This document shows positions 7,469-11,532 of a DNA stretch of 11,532 bases, in pieces. The translations under genes and the position numbers were made by a program. The notes under the pieces are model-generated. The model was not told the origin of the DNA and made no database searches. It was given only the letters and a program-made list of their open reading frames with translations. The stretch is taken from the NCBI GenBank assembly GCA_937967535.1, contig CALCMV010000378.1:1-11532 (forward strand), given 5' to 3'. The stretch's first letter is position 1. The number at the start of each line of letters is the position of its first letter. The stretch comes from an uncultured Saprospiraceae bacterium (GTDB lineage Bacteria > Bacteroidota > Bacteroidia > Chitinophagales > Saprospiraceae).

Positions 7469-7546
7469 TTCGATTGTTTCATGGTCGTATTGCTTTGTAA
7501 TTTTTCGCTTAATGAAAAATTTACACTAATCGAAGCATGAAACAAT
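7469..7546. repeat. Overlapping inverted repeats, alternative stems
   Basis: Three pairs are perfect: 7469-7475 with 7528-7534 (7 bp), 7473-7483 with 7536-7546 (11 bp), and 7499-7506 with 7514-7521 (8 bp, seven-base loop). The first two share bases 7473-7475 and cross each other, so they cannot both form fully. The gap is otherwise without genes, so this could be a small structured RNA or a remnant of a mobile element. Confidence 0.4.
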
Positions 7547-7755
7547 GCAAGCATGAATCATAATTGAACCACCAAAAATTGAAATAATACCTTTTATTGA
7601 TTGGATGAGAATGTTCTATCGCTTAGTTCAGCAACCACTTACTAAGTGCCTAAGTGTACTTAATGTGATAGGACAACCACTAGTAGCGAAGTTACAAAAT
7701 GGGAAGATTCGAGGTTTTATAAAGAAATGACATAATGTGACAGGCTGACAGGAGT

Positions 7756-9678
7756 TTATACTGCAAAAGGAATCGTAAAGTAAAAGGTTGTTCCTACTCC
7801 ATGTGTTGATTCTAACCAAATGTTTCCGCCTAGTCCTTCGATGATTTTTTTGCAGGTTGCCAGCCCGATACCTGAGCCGGAATAGTATTTTCTTGAATTT
7901 AAACGTCTGAATATTTCAAAAACCTGTTCTTTTTGTTCATCGGGAATACCTATGCCATTATCTGCAATAGAAAACAGGTAGTCACTACTTTGCTTTTCGT
8001 AGTTGATTTTGATAGTAGGTACAATATCTTTCTTTCGAAATTTGATACCATTGGCGATGATATTCTGAAATAACTGCAACATAGAGGAAGGTGTAGCAAG
8101 TACCTCCGGCAGCGTATCGTACAAAATCTGTGCGCCGGTTTCTTCGATGGTCAATTGGAGGTTGTGTTCTACATGAGAGAGGATGTCATTGAGGTCAATG
8201 TCTTCTTTTCTGACATTGGCTGCGCCTGAACGTGCATATTCGAGCAGTCCATTGAGCAAATTGCTCATGCGTTTGGCGGCACTTTGTATGATATCAACGT
8301 ATTCGCGCCCGTCTTCGTCCAGATTTTCGGCATATCGCATATTGAGCAAACCACTATAACTGCTCATCATACGCAAGGGTTCTTTGAGGTCGTGGGCGGC
8401 TTTTCCGGCAAAAAGTTCGAGTTCGTTGTTGATGTCTATGAGGTGTTGTTGTTCCATATTGAGTTTTTCAATTTCGAGGTCTTTCTTTTCGGCTTCGTAT
8501 TTCGTTTGTATTTCGTTGATGGTTTTGGTGCGCTCCTCGCTAAATAATTCATCTTTTACATTGATGTATTGAGAAAGGTGCTGATAGGCTTTTTCGTAAT
8601 TGCCTTTGAATGCGTAAGTCTTGGAGAGGTATTGATAACTTTCTTTGGCAAATGCTTTTGAACCGATTTCAAGATTGATTTTTAAGCCGCGCTTCAAATA
8701 GCTGATCGCCTCGTCAAATTTACCTATCAACATGAGTGTCTCGCCAATGCGGTTGCAGAAAAAACCGATGCCATTGCGCGAGTCAATTTCCTCACGAATC
8801 TTCAGGGCTTCCAGATAATTTTTGAGGGCTTCGTCGTATTTTCCTTGTTGTTTGTGTACTTCTCCTATTTCGCGGTACGATACGGTCATGCCTGTTTTAT
8901 CTCCCAATTCGCGTTTCATTTTGAGCGATTCGTTGAGATAATTCAGGGCTTCATCATTGCGTCCTTCTCGATTGTGGATGAGGGCGATATTGTTATAATT
9001 GTCTGCCAGCGCATTGATATTGTTAGATTCCCGATTGATTTTTTCTGCAATCTGAATGTATTCGAGTGCTTTGGGATAATTTTCCTGAAAGACATATAAA
9101 ATGCCGATATTATTGTACGAATTGGCAATACTGCCTTTCGGGGCTTCACTTTTTTCTTTGATTTCGAGGGCTTTGTGATAATACATGGCGGCTTTTTCGT
9201 AATCGCCCCAATTTTTATAAATCACTCCTATATTATTGTAAATACTCGCAATACCCTCCGCATAATCCGCTTCTTCAAAATGCGGTAGGGCGCTCTGAAG
9301 ATGTTTGAGTGCTTTATGAAAATCTCCCTTACGAAGATTGGCATTGCCAATACCAATAAAAGACCTGCCGATACCTTTATTATCGGACAGCGATTGCCAA
9401 ATTTGCAATGCCTGTTCGTGAGACTCAATCGATCCGGTATAGTTGCTTTTGTGCCAATAAGCTGTACCTCGCGTATTATACGCCTTAGCCACTTCCGCCC
9501 AATGGTAGTATTCTACCCCTTTGCGAATCACTTCATCTGTATGCTTCAAAGCCTCATCAGGTTCTTTGACAGATAATTCTTCTGCTAACTCATTGAGCTT
9601 TAGCAGTTCTTTTAGATGCTCTGCACCAGATGCGTTTTTATCTGCACCTAATAATATGGTTTTTTCAATCATATTCAT
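7756..9678 (-). CDS. Soluble TPR sensor histidine kinase (640 aa)
   Basis: It is a two-component sensor that would autophosphorylate on His and pass phosphate to an unknown response regulator. Residues about 60-380 are TPR repeats of roughly 40 residues (YNNIGVIYKNWGDYEKAAMYYHKAL at 147-171 is typical, broken here by no gap). A coiled coil spans about 380-422. The HisKA H-box has H429 in AAHDLKEP. The ATPase domain shows the N-box (N539, N543), G1 (DNGIGI 573-578), F-box (IFRRLN 589-594) and G2 (GSGIGLA 601-607). All catalytic motifs are present. Relatives in Bacteroidota usually have a signal peptide and a membrane helix between TPRs and kinase; neither is seen, so this one should be cytoplasmic. 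Two in-frame ATGs (residues 1 and 3) are possible starts. No response regulator gene is adjacent. Confidence 0.9.
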   Translation of the reverse strand: MNMIEKTILLGADKNASGAEHLKELLKLNELAEELSVKEPDEALKHTDEVIRKGVEYYHWAEVAKAYNTRGTAYWHKSNYTGSIESHEQALQIWQSLSDNKGIGRSFIGIGNANLRKGDFHKALKHLQSALPHFEEADYAEGIASIYNNIGVIYKNWGDYEKAAMYYHKALEIKEKSEAPKGSIANSYNNIGILYVFQENYPKALEYIQIAEKINRESNNINALADNYNNIALIHNREGRNDEALNYLNESLKMKRELGDKTGMTVSYREIGEVHKQQGKYDEALKNYLEALKIREEIDSRNGIGFFCNRIGETLMLIGKFDEAISYLKRGLKINLEIGSKAFAKESYQYLSKTYAFKGNYEKAYQHLSQYINVKDELFSEERTKTINEIQTKYEAEKKDLEIEKLNMEQQHLIDINNELELFAGKAAHDLKEPLRMMSSYSGLLNMRYAENLDEDGREYVDIIQSAAKRMSNLLNGLLEYARSGAANVRKEDIDLNDILSHVEHNLQLTIEETGAQILYDTLPEVLATPSSMLQLFQNIIANGIKFRKKDIVPTIKINYEKQSSDYLFSIADNGIGIPDEQKEQVFEIFRRLNSRKYYSGSGIGLATCKKIIEGLGGNIWLESTHGVGTTFYFTIPFAV

Positions 9679-9751
9679 AGTTAGGGACGATTTTGCATTG
9701 GTGTTTTACGCTATTATTGTTTTTTTGTTGGGTTTTAATCCCTTAATAGAT

Positions 9752-9764
9752 AAAAAAAAAAAAA
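9752..9764. other. Run of 13 A upstream of the histidine kinase
   Basis: The homopolymer lies 74 bp before the kinase start codon (T13 on the coding strand). Tracts of this length tend to vary by slippage and could alter promoter spacing or bending. No promoter consensus is clear around it. Confidence 0.5.
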
Positions 9765-9859
9765 TGTTATATAGGAAGGTAAACATGTGTTTTGGGCAAT
9801 TTGAAAAATATTGCCATAGCTTATCGCTTGATTGTCCGCAGAGTTTTTAATTTGGATTT

Positions 9860-9934
9860 ATGAAAAAGAACCAGACCATATCGAAATTAGATAGTCTTAT
9901 AAATTTGGACTTTGAACAGAGGAAATTTTGGTAA
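9860..9934 (+). CDS. Possible 24-residue small ORF
   Basis: An ATG frame encodes MKKNQTISKLDSLINLDFEQ and four more residues, ending in TAA three bases before the fold-back repeat at 9937. The lysine-rich start recalls leader peptides of Bacteroidota RiPP precursors, but there is no core peptide and no modifying enzyme nearby. It may be chance or the remnant of a longer gene. The rest of 9679-10030 holds only the A-tract and the repeat. Confidence 0.15.
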   Translation: MKKNQTISKLDSLINLDFEQRKFW

Positions 9935-9936
9935 AC

Positions 9937-10029
9937 ATAATTCAAAATTAAAAACTGCCACAAAGACACCAAGACACAAAGTATAAATTGCTGATAAGCA
10001 TGAAAATTCTTTGTGTCTTTGTGGCAAAA
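9937..10029. repeat. 93-bp fold-back repeat, copy 2 (octamer arms 3+2)
   Basis: It is a copy of 3978-4070 with the same total length. The left arm has three 8-bp units (CACAAAGA, CACCAAGA, CACAAAGT, 9959-9982) and the right arm two (TCTTTGTG twice, 10008-10023), the reverse of copy 1. The outer arms 9957-9969 and 10013-10025 pair at all 13 positions. Its right edge lies one base from the stop codon of cysM (10031-10033), so it would form the 3' hairpin of that transcript. Confidence 0.78.
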
Positions 10030-10030
10030 C

Positions 10031-10909
10031 TTAGTCAAACAAGTCCGAGCTAAGATACCTATCTCCTCTATCGCAAGTAATACAAACGATGACTCCATCG
10101 CTAATTTCATTGGCTATCTGCATGGCTGCTGTCAAAGCACCACCGCTACTCATACCTGCCATGATGCCCTCTTCTTGTGCCATTCTTCTGGTCATTTCGA
10201 TGGCTTGTTCGCGGCTTACATCAATGATGCGGTCTACTCGTTGGGGTTCGTATATTTTGGGCAAAAATTCGGGCGACCATCTACGGATACCCGGAATCCG
10301 CGAGCCGTCGGTGGGTTGTGTGCCTACTATCTGAATGTCTTTTCTTTGTTCTTTCAGATAGCGGGATACGCCCATGATGGTACCGGTAGTCCCCATGGCA
10401 GAAACAAAATGAGTAATGCGTCCTTTGGTATCGTTCCAAATTTCGGGACCGGTGGTTTTGTAGTGCATTTTATAATTGTCGGGATTGGCAAATTGGTTGA
10501 GCATAAAATACTCGCCGGAATCTGCCATTTCCTGTGCCTTTTGCCTTGAATATTCTATGGTCTTATCGCCCGGAGTCAGCATGACTTCTGCACCGTAGGC
10601 TTTCATCGTTTTTACTCTTTCGGGCGTTGCCGTTTCGGGCATGAGTAAGGTCATGTGAACACCCATAGACTGGGCAATCATCGCTAGGGCAATGCCGGTG
10701 TTGCCACTGGTTGCCTCTACGAGTTTTGAGCCGGGTCTGATTTCGCGTCTGTCCAATGCAGATTTAATCATATTGAACGCCGCCCGGTCTTTGACACTTC
10801 CGCCGGGGTTTTGCCCTTCTAATTTGCAAAATACCTGAACGGATGCGTTCTGATTGATATTTTTGAGTTTTACCAAAGGGGTGTTGCCTATTAATTGTTC
10901 AATTTTCAT
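10031..10909 (-). CDS. cysM: Cysteine synthase B (292 aa)
   Basis: This PLP-dependent cytoplasmic enzyme makes L-cysteine from O-acetylserine and sulfide, or thiosulfate in CysM enzymes. The PLP lysine is K40 in NPGGSVKDRAA. The substrate loop TSGNTG is at 67-72. The phosphate-binding GTTGT is at 173-177. The block IPGIRRW (205-211) and the C-terminal CDRGDRYLS (279-287) match CysM rather than CysK. The length is slightly below that of E. coli CysM (303 residues), ending soon after the last motif. The ATG at 10907-10909 is the family's usual start (IGNTPLVKL begins at residue 7). It stands alone: the fold-back repeat lies just past its stop and octamer array B begins 22 bp upstream of its start, so its promoter must lie within or beyond the array, or in those 22 bp. 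Confidence 0.95.
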   Translation of the reverse strand: MKIEQLIGNTPLVKLKNINQNASVQVFCKLEGQNPGGSVKDRAAFNMIKSALDRREIRPGSKLVEATSGNTGIALAMIAQSMGVHMTLLMPETATPERVKTMKAYGAEVMLTPGDKTIEYSRQKAQEMADSGEYFMLNQFANPDNYKMHYKTTGPEIWNDTKGRITHFVSAMGTTGTIMGVSRYLKEQRKDIQIVGTQPTDGSRIPGIRRWSPEFLPKIYEPQRVDRIIDVSREQAIEMTRRMAQEEGIMAGMSSGGALTAAMQIANEISDGVIVCITCDRGDRYLSSDLFD

Positions 10910-10931
10910 ATTTATCTATTATTTGGATAAT

Positions 10932-11487
10932 GGGGAATTGGGGAATTGGGGAATTGGGGAACTCGGATATAAGTACAATTCCCAATTTCCGAGTTCCCTA
11001 GTTCCCCAATTTCCTAATTTCCAAGTTCTCTAATTTCCTAATTTCCAAGTTCCCAAGTTCCCCAATTTCCTAATTTCCAAGTTCTCTAATTTCCTAATTT
11101 CCAAGTTCCCAAGTTCCCCAATTTCCTAATTTCCAAGTTCTCTAATTTCCTAATTTCCAAGTTTCCAAGTTCTCTAATTTCCTAATTTCCAAGTTCTCTA
11201 ATTTCCTAATTTCCAAGTTCCCAAGTTCTCTAATTTCCTAATTTCCAAGTTCTCTAATTTCCTAATTTCCAAGTTCCCAAGTTCCCCAATTTCCTAATTT
11301 CCAAGTTCTCTAATTCCCTAATTTCCAAGTTCTCTAATTTCCTAATTTCCAAGTTCCCAAGTTCCCCAATTTCCTAATTTCCAAGTTCTCTAATTTCCTA
11401 ATTTCCAAGTTCTCTAATTCCCTAATTTCCAAGTTCCCAAGTTCCCCAATTTCCTAATTTCCAAGTTCTCTAATTCCCCAATTTCCA
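10932..11487. repeat. Octamer array B with inverted arms, 63 in-phase units
   Basis: The left arm is GGGGAATT three times then GGGGAACT (10932-10963). The apex stem pairs 10957-10966 with 10989-10998. The right arm, 10984-11487, is 63 consecutive octamers with no loss of phase. From 11008, 60 units use mainly AATTTCCT, AATTTCCA, AGTTCTCT, AGTTCCCA and AGTTCCCC, with rare variants. They form higher-order modules of 24 bp (three units ending in AGTTCTCT) and 32 bp (four ending in AGTTCCCA then AGTTCCCC). The 56-bp pair is repeated exactly at 11008-11063, 11064-11119 and 11232-11287. Nothing here is coding. Confidence 0.9.
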
Positions 11488-11488
11488 C

Positions 11489-11532
11489 TCACCTATTTTC
11501 ATTGGATTGATAATAAATTTTTGATTCCGGTG
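11489..11532 (-). CDS. Possible C-terminal end of a minus-strand gene (partial)
   Basis: A frame open to the window edge encodes PESKIYYQSNENR and stops with TGA at 11489-11491, one base from the end of array B. Thirteen residues are too few to identify a family. The only support is position: other octamer elements here also end next to a stop codon. Confidence 0.15.
   Translation of the reverse strand, partial: PESKIYYQSNENR

Larger units (their letters stand above)
7040..7755. other. AT-rich intergenic region with no gene seen
   Basis: This 716-bp gap separates the end of the histidine kinase from the start of the repeat protein. About 7290-7440 is almost all A and T. It holds an 18-bp palindrome (7087-7104), three heptamers ATTCAAA, ATTCATA, ATTCAAA (7195-7215), a set of inverted repeats (7469-7546) and a 6-bp stem with a 1-base loop (7636-7648). 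I found no credible frame, RNA gene or clear promoter. A TTG and TACACAAT with 19-bp spacing lie upstream of 7039, but the match to the Bacteroidota consensus is poor. Confidence 0.6.

Noticed and set aside
7628..7819. 63-codon minus-strand frame overlapping the end of the kinase gene
   Set aside because: It overlaps the conserved kinase C-terminus in another frame and has no family features.
10932..11487. CRISPR array
   Set aside because: Units are 8 bp, directly adjacent and without unique spacers; no cas gene is present.

Overview
The window looks like chromosomal DNA of a Bacteroidota species, probably a Saprospiria- or Cytophagia-like lineage. The reasons are a recognisable type IX secretion (T9SS) component PorZ, a second protein with a T9SS C-terminal sorting domain, a BatD-like protein, start sites without clear Shine-Dalgarno sequences, and AT-rich intergenic DNA. 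The species is inferred from gene content only.

Layout, left to right. 1-245 is non-coding with small inverted repeats. 246-1229 (+) is a BatD-like membrane protein. 1230-1675 is a repeat-rich gap with three covarying hairpins and a perfect 50-bp palindrome. 1676-3961 (+) is porZ. 3978-4070 is a fold-back repeat. 4140-5714 (-) is a T9SS-sorted surface or secreted protein. 5725-5967 is an octamer array with inverted arms. 5969-7039 (-) is a secreted protein with four tandem 37-residue repeats. 7040-7755 is a very AT-rich gap. 7756-9678 (-) is a soluble TPR histidine kinase. 9679-10030 is a gap with a 13-A tract and a second copy of the 3978 repeat. 10031-10909 (-) is cysM. 10932-11487 is a large octamer array, and the last bases may hold the tail of another minus-strand gene.

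Functionally, PorZ belongs to the outer-surface attachment complex that processes T9SS cargo, and the convergent 524-residue protein looks like such a cargo. The kinase has no response regulator beside it, and cysM is a stand-alone cysteine biosynthesis gene. No phage, transposase, CRISPR, tRNA or rRNA was recognised.

The most notable signal is in the non-coding DNA. Four elements (3978-4070, 5725-5967, 9937-10029, 10932-11487) are built from 8-bp units arranged as two inverted arms around a short loop. They use different octamer alphabets, and the units stay in strict 8-bp phase: 63 consecutive octamers in the largest. Three of the four lie within 17 bp of a stop codon, and the fourth may do so. 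I infer one class of expanding and contracting fold-back arrays; I do not recognise a described name for it.
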